A program made the translations under genes and the position numbers. From Drechmeria coniospora (Eukaryota > Ascomycota > Sordariomycetes > Hypocreales > Ophiocordycipitaceae), in assembly GCF_001625195.1 (NCBI RefSeq), contig NC_054390.1:5429222-5493221 (forward strand): a stretch of DNA of 64,000 nucleotides, given 5' to 3'. Position 1 is the first letter of the stretch, and every line of letters starts with the position of its first letter. The notes beneath the pieces were generated by a model. It made no database searches. It was not told the origin of the DNA and was given only the letters and a program-made list of their open reading frames with translations. Shown here one piece after another: positions 32,891 to 44,188 of this stretch.

Positions 32891-34576
32891 AAACTCTACA
32901 CCCCCCTGCCGGACCCCCACCAACTGCCACAGAGGTGGGGCTTCATCCTCCCTATGCACGTGGCCCGCGCTCCAGTGCCGACGGCCAGTGGAGTAGAGGT
33001 CCCGATTCGTGTCTCTCCACTGGAGTGGTTGCCGATCCCATCCCGAGGCTGAGAGGTTCCGACAAACAATGCAGACGCAGTTCGCCAAATCGCGTGAGCC
33101 CTTCAAGCCATCCATCCATCCGTCCTTATCCATCTCGGCTGTCGTTGGTCGTTGCCGCGCCCAATTCTTCAGCGCCCGCAACGGCTTTACCGCTAGTTCA
33201 TCGTATGTTCGACCCGCGACCGCTGCATGCGAATGAGTGATTGCAAGACAGAAGGAGTCATCCTCGTGCTTGTTCGCTTCACCACTTGCCCTCCTTTGCT
33301 ACTTTTTTGATAATTGTTTTGCACTCCCTCATCCTCATCCCCTTCTCACGCTCTTCGACCACGGCCGCATTGATAACGATAGATACGTGTCACGACATAA
33401 TCGGGACACGTCGTCACCTACCTACATTGTCACCTACATCGTCACCTACACCGTCATCACCCGCGTTTCCTCCTACCATCTGCCGAATCAGAATTACCAC
33501 CTGCCCAGAACGACCGAACCTCTGTGCTTTATTTTCTTCCTCGTCTCCACCCCCTCGAAACAAATAGCCTTCGTCCTCTGCTTGCGTCGGCCTTCATTGC
33601 CGACCCCCAAAGTCTATTCCGACAAACGACGCTCGAGCGACGACGACTCACCAACACGCCCAAGACATCGGCGATAGTGCACGCACCTCGCCCTCGGTGG
33701 CTGGCTGGCTGCCAATTTGCCATTTCCATTCACCATCGAATTATTCTCATCCATCGGCCCCCCATCAACCAATCCAAAACCCCTCGTCCGCCTTCTAGCC
33801 TACTCTGACCTCTGACCTCTGACCTTCGTCCCGTTACTCTGCTCGTCCTTCCCTCTTCTCGTCCTCCCCATCGACGGAATAGTCGTCCGCTTAGGAGACC
33901 GGAAGATTCCCCTCCAACCCCGCTTCGCCGCCACTTCGACCCGTCATCCATCGCTCCTTTTCTGTCGCGGCTGCCTGCTGCACTCTCTCCATTCTTCCAT
34001 CCTCGACAAGCCTGCAACCTGGAGCCAGGTTCAGGCCCCGACAAATTAGCGTCTTTCCCATCAAGATTGCCCGGCCGCCCGCTGCCCCACGCGAGGGCTG
34101 ACCCGCACCTCCACTTCTAGTTGCGGCCTCTCTTAAACACCTTTGCACCATCACCTGCACCGAGTTGCACCACCATCCTTTCGCACCACCACCTCCTGTC
34201 GAAAGCGCAACCACCCACCTGCACATCCTCACTCGACTTTACTGCCTCGCCGCCATCGCCGCTCTTCACACAACCATTTTCCTGCACAGTCATCGCCTGA
34301 CGGGGCCGCTTCCCGCCGCTCCCCGACACCGTCATTTAATCTTTCGTCCTGGCCTCGGCGTCGCCCCTATCCTGCATTTGCTAAACCGCCAACAGTCGAC
34401 TGTCGTCGTCCCCGCCCCTCTTGCGCCATCCATCCCGTGTCAACTGTGATAGCCCGCCTATCCAACCAGCACCCGCCCTTCGTCCTTTCGTCCCTACGGC
34501 CCCCTGGAGAACTCGAGAATGCCCGCTCCACCAACCGCATCGGCATCATCACCATCCACCTGAAGCACCCTGCGGC
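32891..34576 (+). promoter_or_regulatory. long CT-rich leader/promoter of the F-box-like gene
   Basis: From about 33240 to the ATG at 34577 the plus strand is persistently pyrimidine-rich and short of purine runs, as in fungal promoters with long leaders. A 12-bp unit, GTCACCTACATC and variants, is repeated about three times at 33428-33465. There are many short upstream ATGs, so translation of the main frame may be controlled by upstream reading frames. No convincing upstream exon was found. Confidence 0.4.
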
Positions 34577-36479
34577 ATGGACGAGCCTGCTCGCACCCCG
34601 AGCGACGACGACGAGAGACGGCCGGACGGCCCAGTTGCTGGCAGTGAACTGCCGCCGAGGGAACCGGGTCGCCGCAGCCAGGTGAGCGTCGCCATAAACG
34701 ACAACCAAGTCCCACCTCTCATGACGGCATCCATGATGGACATGCCCATTCTCGTCGATGCATCATCGAGCCCGGCATCTCCCGGCCAAGATGGCGCCGA
34801 AAGCGGACAGGCAAAGCCCTCGTCATCCTTTGTGCCTCCCACACGACCGAGCAGCACACCTTTCCCCCACCCCGAGAATCGAAGCCAGCAAGTGTGCTGC
34901 CTCGCCGAATCGGACATGGATCCGAACGCAAACCTGTCCCGCCCAACTCTCCCCGTCACTGACCAATCTCCACCCTCCCGCTCCGAAGCGGTCCAGTTCG
35001 AGGAACTGCCCATGGAGGTCCACGAGGCCATCGTCGACCATCTCTTCGGCTTCCGCATCTCCCCGACGTCCAACAGCGCGACGAGGATCGCGAGCTTGAC
35101 AAAGAGCTGGGGCAGCGCCCTGCGCCATTCACGCCGCCGGGAACTTTCCAGCCTTGCTTTGGTCAACAAGCGGTGGACCTACTTGATCCAGCAGAGACTG
35201 TACCGCCATATCAAGCTGAAGGCGACGGTCGACTACGTCGAGGATGCCATCGTCCACTTTGCCACCCGCCAGCATCTCGCCCCGTACGTGAAGCATGTCG
35301 AGATATGGTTCCCCGTCTTCCAACCAATGTACGGCCCTCTCGCCACCTCGGCCGCCATGACCCTGCCGACGGTTACCTCGAGCGGGTTGACGAATGCGAC
35401 CTACGCCCTGCCGTCCGACAACTGCACGCTCGAAGAGGTCTTTCGATTCATCACCTTGATACTACCAGAGGCCCAGGTTCTGACCCTCGAGGGGGGCGAG
35501 AGACGAAAGGCGCCGATGGTGGCCCATTTCAACAACAAACGAGGCCAGGACACGCACGCGGCCAAGGCCCTGCGGCCGATTCAATCGGTCCGCACCTTGG
35601 TCACCGGCGGCCAGTGGAACCTGATGCGCGCCAAGGAAGACATGGCCAACATCATGCAGGCGCTGCCCAACCTCGAAGAGTGGCAGGCCTCCTACAGCAG
35701 ACCCAAGTCCAAGAGCTACATCACGCTGTCCGAGTATATCGAGGCCCTTCCGCCCCGTGTTAAAAGGTTGAATTTATGCATGGAGAACGATTATCGGCGA
35801 GAGTCCCTCACCCCCAGCTTCTACACAAAAGTCATCATGCGCACCCATATCTGCTGCGGTCTCGGCCAGATTGTGCCCCAGCTGGAGCATTTCTCGTATA
35901 CCGGACGAGTTTGTCACGTCATGTTTGATCAAGCCGCGCGCCTCGGCAACCCGGTCGAGTCGAGGCTTCGCTCTGTCGACTTGACCGTCAAGAACTGCTG
36001 TCGTGATGTTGACCATCCGCACGACTTCGTCGGCTCCGGCTCCGGCATCCACGAGATGGGCTTCATCGACTCGTTCGAGCTGCTCGTCGTCTCGGCCATC
36101 CGATTCCTCGAAAAGCACAAGTTGCTCCAGTTCCTGAGGATCCGCTTCGTCGATCTGGGTACGCCGACGCCAGCAATCCACCGCGTTCGCAAACGGCAGG
36201 CTAACCTATCTACTCATAGACTCCCTGTTACCGCCTCTGAATCCATACTTCATGCTTCAGCAAGGGAAATGCACGGGCGTCTGGAGCAATGCCATCATTG
36301 CCGAGATGGCCCGCGTCAGGCCCAGCGCGACCTTTGCCGAGCTGAGCGAGACCTTTGGCAACATTTCCTTCAGCAAGGAGGGGAGAATGATCATGTATCC
36401 CGAGAAACCACCGGGACGGATCTCATCGTTGAAGCTTAGCAATTACCAAACTCTCGCCAACGGAATGCCGATCCATTAG
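34577..36479 (+). CDS. F-box-like domain protein
   Basis: Predicted 613-residue protein. Exons 34577-36158 and 36220-36479; the single 61-nt intron has GT..AG ends and a CTAAC branch point and joins VDL to DSLLPPLNPYF in frame. The in-frame region upstream of 34577 lacks a good ATG until a remote one at 34421, and the ATG at 34577 begins the first sensible peptide (MDEPARTPSDDDERR). About 150 disordered Ser/Pro-rich residues precede an F-box-like segment (EELPMEVHEAIVDHLFG, then SSLALVNKRWTYLIQQRLYRHI). The remaining 350 residues resemble the leucine-rich, uncharacterised C-terminal part of fungal F-box proteins. Family role: substrate receptor of SCF ubiquitin ligases through SKP1; the substrate is unknown. 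It converges on GPI14. Confidence 0.82.
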
Positions 36480-37011
36480 TGGAGGAGACCCTGGCGGACG
36501 AGGCGGCCGGCCGGCCCTGCGACGACGGGACTTTGATCGGCTGTTTTGCATACATTATGAGTCTCGTGAGATTGAGAAGGCATTATTCGGCTTCAACCGA
36601 CATCATCGCCCATGGAGAGGGCAGCATTTCCTCGGATAGCAGGCGGCGTTGGGATACATGGGTATGGTACGGACAAGATCTGGGACACGGGCGCAGAGAC
36701 CATTCTGCTCTCTATTTTGGGCCTTGAATTCAGTCCGGGACTCGCGACGGGCGCTTATTCACGCCCGCGCAAGATTGGACTTTTGGGACATGTGGGGTTT
36801 TCCATGATCAGCACAGCGTGGTAGATACCCCTTAATGAATGCGTGACTATAACTGCGAGGAGTACGGGTTCTTTGTGGCGGCAAGGCCGGGCAGGCGATG
36901 CTCGCTGGTGTAGATGCATCCGTCAACGCGGGACAAGAGTGATTTGTCGACGTGACGGCCACGAAAGCAACAGGTGCGGAGAATCACATAACCTCGAGAT
37001 TTCGTAATTAT
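36480..37011. other. convergent intergenic region
   Basis: About 530 bp holding the 3' ends of the F-box-like gene and GPI14. No gene or repeat is seen. Confidence 0.6.
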
Positions 37012-38454
37012 TTACTTGTAGTCGAGCTCGGCATCGCCGATGATGATGCCGAGAATCCAGCAATTTACGAGAAAGAAGGCCAAGGAGGCGAGCCACAAAC
37101 CGGGAAAGAAGGTGCTCTGGCCGAGAAATTCCAGCTCGTAGCCCTGCTGCAGCCAGGCAGTCTGGGATGCAACCCAGAGGATGAGGGCGGATATTCCCAG
37201 GAAGGGTTTCCGGAGCAAGGATGAGCGGGGGAGGTAGAGGGGCAGGAAGATCATGTACCAAAGAAAGTACTGTCGACATCAGCGAACACGTCTCATGCGA
37301 CACCTGGCGGACGAGTGGCTTGCCTACCTGCGAGGTGCAGACCTTGTTGAAGGTGACAAAGGCAAATGTCTGCGCCATCATGGACGTGGCGAGATCTTTC
37401 TTGGCGAGGACGAAGGGGATGAGGACGCATGAGAGGGCGAGTTGGGGCAAGAAGGCGAGAGACTCGATGCGCAGCGAGGACGACGAGGGGGGATGAGCCG
37501 AGGTGAGATAGAGGAGGATATTGTAGGGGGAGAAGTTGTGACGATGATCGACGCGGGTAACGTGGTGGAAATAGGTGTGTACGAGGAACGGGGTGCCGTA
37601 CCTAAGGAGATCGTTAGTGATCCGCCCAAACGGTCGCCAAGGCTTACGCCGGGCTCGAGCGAGGAGGAGGAGACGGACATGGAGTACATGAGGAAGTTGA
37701 GGGCAAAGAAAGTGGCCAGGCTGATGACGACGAGGCGTTTCCGCTCGGGCGAGCAAAAGCGGACGACGGCCTCGGCGAAGGAAGTCGACGCTGGCCTCGA
37801 CGGCTTTCCCAGATGCTCCTCGTCCATCCACCACAGGATGGCGGGGCCGTAAATGAAGGGATATATCTTGAAGTGGACGGCGAGGCCGAGGACGACGGCG
37901 GCGATGGTCACGCGCCTCGCCTCGACGGCCCAGAGCAGGGCCATGGTGAGGACGCCGAGGAGGCCCTCGGAGCTACCGCGGGTGCTAATGGTGGCGACCA
38001 TGGGATTCCAGAGCCAGAGGGCGGCAAAGGCGGCGGCGCGGCGCGGGCTCATGGCCGGCCGGTGCGGGTTGTGCAGGATACGGAGGATGAGCCAGCCGGC
38101 GAGGAGGTCGGCGAGGGCGAAGACGACCTTGCCGAAGGAGAAGAGCCAGGGGTGGAGGGCGGTGGGAAGGAGGAGCCATGCGAGCAGGGGCGTGTAGCGA
38201 TAGGTATCGCGGGCGTAAGGCGTCTGGCTGGCCACCGGGTCGGATGCCGGCGAAGGCGACGACGGCGGGAGGAGGTAGCGGGCGGCATCGGTGAAGACGA
38301 GGTAATCGATATCGGTATATTTGAAGGCCGAATGGGCATCTTGCCAGGTGCCATAGAGAAGCAGGACGAGACGGAGGGCAGCGGCGACGAGGAAGAGAGG
38401 CGCCGGGCGCAGCAAGGGCGAGATCTCGAGGCCCATGGTGTGCCGTTCGGACAT
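37012..38454 (-). CDS. GPI14: GPI mannosyltransferase 1 (PIG-M)
   Basis: Predicted 435-residue multi-pass ER protein that adds the first alpha-1,4-mannose to GlcN-PI in GPI-anchor synthesis, using dolichol-phosphate mannose on the lumenal side. Exons on the minus strand: 38454-37679, 37601-37328 and 37269-37012. The lumenal catalytic DxD is in KYTDIDYLVFTDA after the first helix. Conserved family blocks include RDTYRYTPLLAW, STRGSSEG, VHFKIYPFIY, DHRHNFSPYN, FNKVCTSQYFLWY and a final Trp-rich helix. The donor of intron 1 is GTCCGT at 37678; it gives SMYGTPF, matching the family, whereas the stronger-looking GTAAGC at 37647 would break the frame. I chose the ATG at 38454 (MSERHTMG); 38436 is an alternative. 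Confidence 0.93.
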
Positions 38455-39700
38455 CGGGGTTGGAGACGAACAGCGACAAGACAAGCAGACGTCGAGATTT
38501 GGACCGACGTGGGTGGGCTAGCTAGGGACCAAGTATGTGACGATGAGGCGGTGCCTCTCGACGCATGGCTCGGTGGTCGACTGGCTGTATGTATTTCTAT
38601 GGCCCTTGACCGATTAAGGATTTGCCATTGCGTCGTTCTCGTGCTCGTGTGCGGGTGCGTGTGCCTATCGTGTCTCGACAGTCGATGGGAAGCTTCTCGT
38701 GGTGGAGTGTTGTATCGAGGCAAATGGTACCTGCAGAGCGCAAATGCAGGTGCCTGCCGACCGACCTGGGCTAGAACGTTGGACGAGCTGAGCTGTACTT
38801 GGCCTGCGGGGAACATGCAGCACCGTAGGTGTACAGTACGGAGTACTTTGTTAAGTGCTTAAGTACCTAGTAGGTGTGCAGTATCAATGTGATGGAAGTA
38901 AGTACTTACTCCGTGTACTCCGTGTAGTACCAACATTCAGTACTAGGTACTTAGTCTGACTCTATCCGTAAAGTACCTACAGTGTAATTACATGAACTCC
39001 ATACTCCGTACAAGGTGGGCACTTATGTACATATGATACTGTACTTCGAACCCCGTACAGTTCATCGGCTTGTCGACTCGTCAGATGGAACTCATGGCAA
39101 TATCGAATTTGGTGTGCACTGCTACTCGGCTGCTCTCCGTCTGTCCCTCCGACCGTTGTCTTGCTGCAATGGCTCGGAGCACGGATGTCGGGGTGGGCAT
39201 TTCAAGCTGGAAGGCGGCCTGAGGATGCATAGGTGTAGAGACGCGCCGCAAAGTTCGAAATGGGGTGTTTTGGACCATTAAGTAATAGAACGATCAACCG
39301 ATTTAATCGCATGTCGGACGGTCGAGCCGAGAGCTCGAGCCACGCAACGGAACGAGCAAACGCAGGCCAGATGACAGGCCTTATTACAACAATACTATTT
39401 GTCTGCTTGTACGGAGTACTGTACTGTAGATACATCATCGCAAGTACCGGGCCCCCCACCAAAATCATCAGCAAATTTAGCCAGATGGTCGTACCGATTC
39501 AGAGTACAGTGTACGAAATAGTGTACAGTACAGTAAGTAATAATACTCATAATTTGATGAATTGGTCCCTGGTTGGTTCCACCTTCCACGACCTGCGACG
39601 CACATCGTCACGAAATGCAAAGCGTCATTCTTCCATCCTGTCGAAGCTGCCCTCCCCTGCTGAAAAACGATACATTCGAAAACATCGATCCTTCGCCGTC
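38455..39700. promoter_or_regulatory. divergent promoter region between GPI14 and the TRAX-like gene
   Basis: About 1.25 kb separates the two start codons. GTAC-rich words are dense at about 38830-39070 and 39400-39550. No supported gene lies between, although the frame of the TRAX-like gene remains open upstream of its ATG back to about 39260. Confidence 0.5.
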
Positions 39701-40650
39701 ATGTCCGGTGGCGGTGTGAAGCGAGACCGTGACGGTCGCATGAAGAAGGCGCTGGCGCCTGATGCCCCCCGGGGACGCTTCCACACCATGTTTGAGCATT
39801 TCCGCGACGAACTGGACGAGCATTACGATCGCCGGGAGAGGATCGTCAAGACCAGTCGCGACGTGACGGCTCAGAGCAAGAAAATGTGGGAGAACCTTCT
39901 TCCCTTCCCTGCATCTGTACCATCCAAGCCCACCCCTGGACTCCCCGGCTTGTGGCTAACGCGAGGCGTCCTACCTACAGAATCTTTGCTCTACAGAGGT
40001 ACCGGCACCCGGGCGCCGCGAGCTCGCCGACCAAGCTCATTCCGTCAAGCACGCCGTCGTATGGCTGACCGTATCGCATCAGGGTTAAGACGCTCAACCA
40101 AGATGTCCCGCCGCACATACAAAAGGACATTGACGCCCGCATGGCCGACATCACCCGGTTGCTCGCCGCCGTCGCCCCTGACTTGCAATCTCTAAATCGC
40201 CACCGCTATACCTGGCCGATGCGGTGTCTCGAGGAGCTCGTCGAGGCCCTCTCCTTTGCGTACTACCTGCAGCACCAGCGGCTCATCACCCTCGAGCAAG
40301 CCCAGGCTTCCGTGCCGGTCGACATCCGGCTCACGGCCCACGACTACATGTTCGGCGTCTTCGACCTCTTCGGTGAGATGATGCGCTTCGCGACGGTGCA
40401 GCGCGCCCTCGTCGTCGGCGACAGCCAGAACAGGACGATCCTGAGGGATATTCAGGAACTGGCTTGCGCCTTCGAGATGCTGCCGAACGTGCCGACCAAA
40501 GATTACCGTAACAAGATGGAAACAATGCGTCAGAGCGTGAGGAAGGTCGAGAACTTGGGCTACGGCCTCGTGGTGAGGGGAAGCGAGAGACCGAGCGGGT
40601 GGGTGCCGGATATGCAAGACCAAGGACCGGAACCCGTGTCGCCTGTCTGA
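39701..40650 (+). CDS. Translin/TRAX-family protein
   Basis: Predicted 256-residue all-helical protein of the translin family, most like translin-associated factor X (TSNAX). Exons 39701-39885, 39981-39998 and 40083-40650. The middle exon is only 18 nt; it supplies the family block SKKIIFALQR together with its neighbours and all phases fit. The N-terminal helix (FHTMFEHFRDELDEHYDRRERIVKTSRDVTAQ) is typical of TRAX. The C-terminal domain (RCLEELVEALSFAYYLQHQRLIT, DYMFGVFDLFGEMMRF, FEMLPN) is also characteristic. Family role: with translin it forms the C3PO ribonuclease that trims small RNAs and tRNA leaders, and in Neurospora it acts in tRNA processing. TRAX carries the acidic active site; the Glu and Asp residues of the C-terminal half are plausible ligands but I did not align them. 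Confidence 0.9.
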
Positions 40651-41723
40651 CGGGGCCGATGGCTCATGATGGGGTGCCAACGCACATGATCGTCAGCGCA
40701 TGTATCGATACACCCGCAGACCTGCTGGAGGATGCCGCTTGTTGTGTACATGTAAGATGTCGCTGGACATGTTGCCTCGGACCCGCCTGGCATACTGGCT
40801 GCGGACGGAACTTCGCTTGGCGAAGCTGCTTGGGACGGAGTGACACGCTGTTGAGCACTCGACAGAGCGGGAGAGACAAAGAAAAATCGACATCACCTGT
40901 CCCATGATGAAATGGGCCCATTTGTCGACGGTATTGCATTGAGTTGTTGGAACACATGCTCCCTCACATGCTCAACGGACGAATAGATACTTGCTCTGGT
41001 ACGGCAGGCAAACTTGGACTCGTTGCCGGGTTGAACCTGAATGGGTTGTCTGCATCTCAGCGGTTCATCTGCCCTATCTGGTCGTTATCAGCAATCAATC
41101 AATCGCCATTTAATACCGAATCAGATGACCGGGTTCCGTGAATCGATCAGCCGCGCTTGCGGTTGAACCAACATTCATCCGTTCATTGCTGCTACCCAGG
41201 GGATGAATCACAGCACCTGCGGCCTACCTTCCCTTTACTTCACTCCAAGTCATCTTGAGGGGCAAATCAACGCTATTCTGCTATCGCCAGCGCAACGCGT
41301 CACACGCTGCCCTGGCGATCCCTCCTCTCCCGTTCCATCGATCATCGTGCCATCATCGTTTCATCCTCTCCACACATATACTGCGTTTTCTTGAAACAAA
41401 ACAAATGATGGGATGCTAGGAGACGTCTTGGCACCAGTTGCGGCCAAGCTTCTCTCTCATCCTTCCCTCTCCCTGCGGCCTCTACCAGGTTTTCATCCGA
41501 ACCAACATCTCTGCCGGTTCCGATCTGCTTCATCTCGCTTACTTGCGCAAGAAGCCATACAGAAGCTCCATCTCGCCGGCTGGTGACCGTTTGATGATTG
41601 CCCAAGGTATGATGTGGCCAGCCTTTTTTGCTCAAACATGTTACCTGAATCATAATTATTTCCTGCCATGGCAGAACACCAGAACCAGACGCAAACACCT
41701 CGCAACGTTCAACCTAGGTGCTT
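40651..41723. other. intergenic region
   Basis: About 1.07 kb between two plus-strand genes. It holds the 3' end of the TRAX-like gene and the promoter of the hydrolase-fold gene. Short frames in it have no recognisable features. Confidence 0.55.
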
Positions 41724-43370
41724 ATGACCGACCGGTCTGCGTCGGAGGCCCCCAAAAAAACACGTCGTGACGAATGCGTCGTAGCCATCATGGCAAGATT
41801 TCAGGCAGCTGAGTACTCGCCAGAGGCAGACATGATTGCACTGGAGCCCGCATCTCCAAGACCGTACGTCAACGTCAACGTCAACAAAGTCGACGACTTC
41901 GTCAGCTTCGAAGACTCCATCGAACTCGGCGAAACCCATCGAATCTCCATTGCTTCTGGCGTTGTAGACCTCGCTTATCCGCTTCTGCAGCCACTGATTC
42001 CGGACGGTCCGTACGGTCCGTTCGATCAGCCGCCGAACGGCGCGAGCCACATGCGAACCACCTTTTTCGTCAACTTTGAGATGCCGACGCGACATGTGAA
42101 AGAATCGAGCACCGGCGTGGTCGGCCAAATGTATGTCGAGCACCTGCAGCCCGAGCATATCATCCACTGCTTCCCCATCGTCCTCATCCATGGCGACTGG
42201 CACACCGGCCAGGTAAGTCGATGGCGATGAGCGGTGTAACTGGAAGGCGACACGGCAGTGATACGACAGGACAAAAGTGTGCTTACCTTTTCTAGATCTG
42301 GAACACCAAGCCGGACGGTAAGCCAGGTTGGGCCTCGTTCTTCGTCCTCCAGGGCTATCAGGTGTACATCGTCGACCTTCCCCCCTGTGGTCGGTCTACC
42401 CTTTCAGACGGGAGCCGGATGCAACGGGCGATGCGACTCAACACGTTGGATGTTGGCATCGTCGAGAGGAACTTGACGGCACCGGCGAAGCAGAATCATG
42501 AGGCGTGGCCGACGGCCCACCTGCACAATAAGTGGCCCGGAGTACGTATCATCTTCGTCGTCGCCTTCTTATAAGCATAACGTCCCGGCAACGGTGACTG
42601 ACCTGCCGTAGACGGGCCGGCCAGGAGACGTGTTCTTCGAAAACTACTGTGCCTCGCTCGTGCCTCTCCCGCTCAAGAAGGCAGAGCGACAGCATGTCGC
42701 ACAAGTAGCTCTTGCCAGCCTCCTGGACCGCACCGGGAAGACCATCCTTGTCGGGGAAGGGACCGGGGCGACGATGGCATGGCTTGCCGCTGACAAGAGA
42801 CCGGATCTCGTCGCCGCCGTTGTCGCCGCCGAACCGGCGGGCCCGCCAGCCGGGACAAACTCCAGCCAGGGGCCCGACGGAGTTCGTCGATTCAGCTCGC
42901 ACATCCGCTTCGAACCCGGCATGCGAAAGTATGGCCTTGCCGACATTCCGCTGACGTTTGATCCGTCGCCAAACTGCGCGCCTGAACTTTCACCCCATAC
43001 CTTTTACAAGGATGATGGCCAGCAGCAAACCTGCATCCTGCAGCATAGATGCCGAGGGCTAATCGCAAACGACCCGGCGTCATTCCATGGCGGACGGTGG
43101 TTGAATGGTGGCGACCCGCGCAAGCTCGTGAACCTGCAGCAGATGCGTCACGCCATCGTCACGGCCCCGGCCAGCTCGCACTCGACGTACGACTGGGCGA
43201 CGACCGAATTCCTCAAGCAAGCCGGCGTGGACGCACTCAGCATAAAATTGGAGCAGTACGGCATTTTCGGCAATGGACACCTCATGTTTCTCGAAACCAA
43301 CAGCGACGAGGTGGCGAGTCTCATCAGCATCTGGATCGGCTTCAACACTCTGGAGGACAAGAGCTCGTGA
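41724..43370 (+). CDS. alpha/beta-hydrolase-fold protein with altered nucleophile elbow
   Basis: Predicted 497-residue protein. Exons 41724-42212, 42296-42541 and 42612-43370, all GT..AG with phase 0. After about 120 residues with no recognised domain comes the fold: oxyanion segment VLIHGDWHTGQ, strand and loop IWNTKPDGKPGWASFF, VYIVDLPPCGRS, then the position of the nucleophile elbow, and a C-terminal GNGHLMFLE supplying the histidine. The elbow reads LVGEGTGATMAWLAADKRPDLV, so the usual G-x-Ser-x-G is G-E-Gly-T-G. If aligned this way the serine nucleophile is absent and the protein may be a non-hydrolase relative. No signal peptide is evident, so it is probably intracellular. The substrate is unknown. 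In-frame alternatives for the start include an ATG 22 codons in. Confidence 0.85.
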
Positions 43371-44188
43371 CCGGGTTGTATCGAGATGGGCCAGAAGTCG
43401 ATGATACAGGGGGGGGGGCGAGACAGGAGATTATGAATCAAGATATATGACACGATAGATGACGCGGCAGTAAGATAGGAAGCAGAAGAAGCATGGGATA
43501 GGAGAAAGACGAGGCAGCAGAACTGTGAAGTAGCGGCAGCGAGGTAAGCATGATGATGCGGGAGAAGCGAAGGTGGAAAGGGCCAAGATTACTGAAGACG
43601 AGGCAGCAGAAAAGCTACCAGTGAAGGATGCCGCCGCGGTGGTCGGCGGGTTTTGGGATGTTGCACACCTATGCTATATGCTGGTTCTGGATGGGAGGTG
43701 AGAGAGGCGCATATTTATCAATGCCTTAGGCATAATCATAACCGGTATTACTGGACTTGCCTGTGCGAGTACAAGTGTTGAGAGTGTTATACGGAGTAAT
43801 AATACTGTACGGAGTAGGAGTACTTAAGTACATTACAGTACATGTACATGTACTCCGTACTTGTACTCCGTACTGTATACCTACGAAGTATAATTACTTG
43901 TACTTAATTACTAAGCTGTTCACTTAAGTCAGCGCTTGCCAGCACCAGGCACCGGCGTAGCGACATTCAGGGCGGCTATTGGCCACTTATCCCGCAACGC
44001 CCTCGTCTGTATTCTTTGCTAACAGATACCCTCAATCCTTTGGTATTTGCTTGTTCAGCCCAGGTAATCCCTATCAATTGTACTAGCACTCATTGTACCG
44101 GCGTTCATCGTACGATGATGCGGCCATATGCCATTGCTGCGCGCATTCAAGACCATAAGGGATCACGACACTTGCAGACGGAATCACC
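43371..44188. other. intergenic region with GTAC-word cluster
   Basis: A 10-base G run lies at 43409-43418, and a dense cluster of TACGGAGTA and TACATGTAC words at about 43780-43915. The last 150 bp would be the promoter of the Ada-type gene. No gene is seen. Confidence 0.6.
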
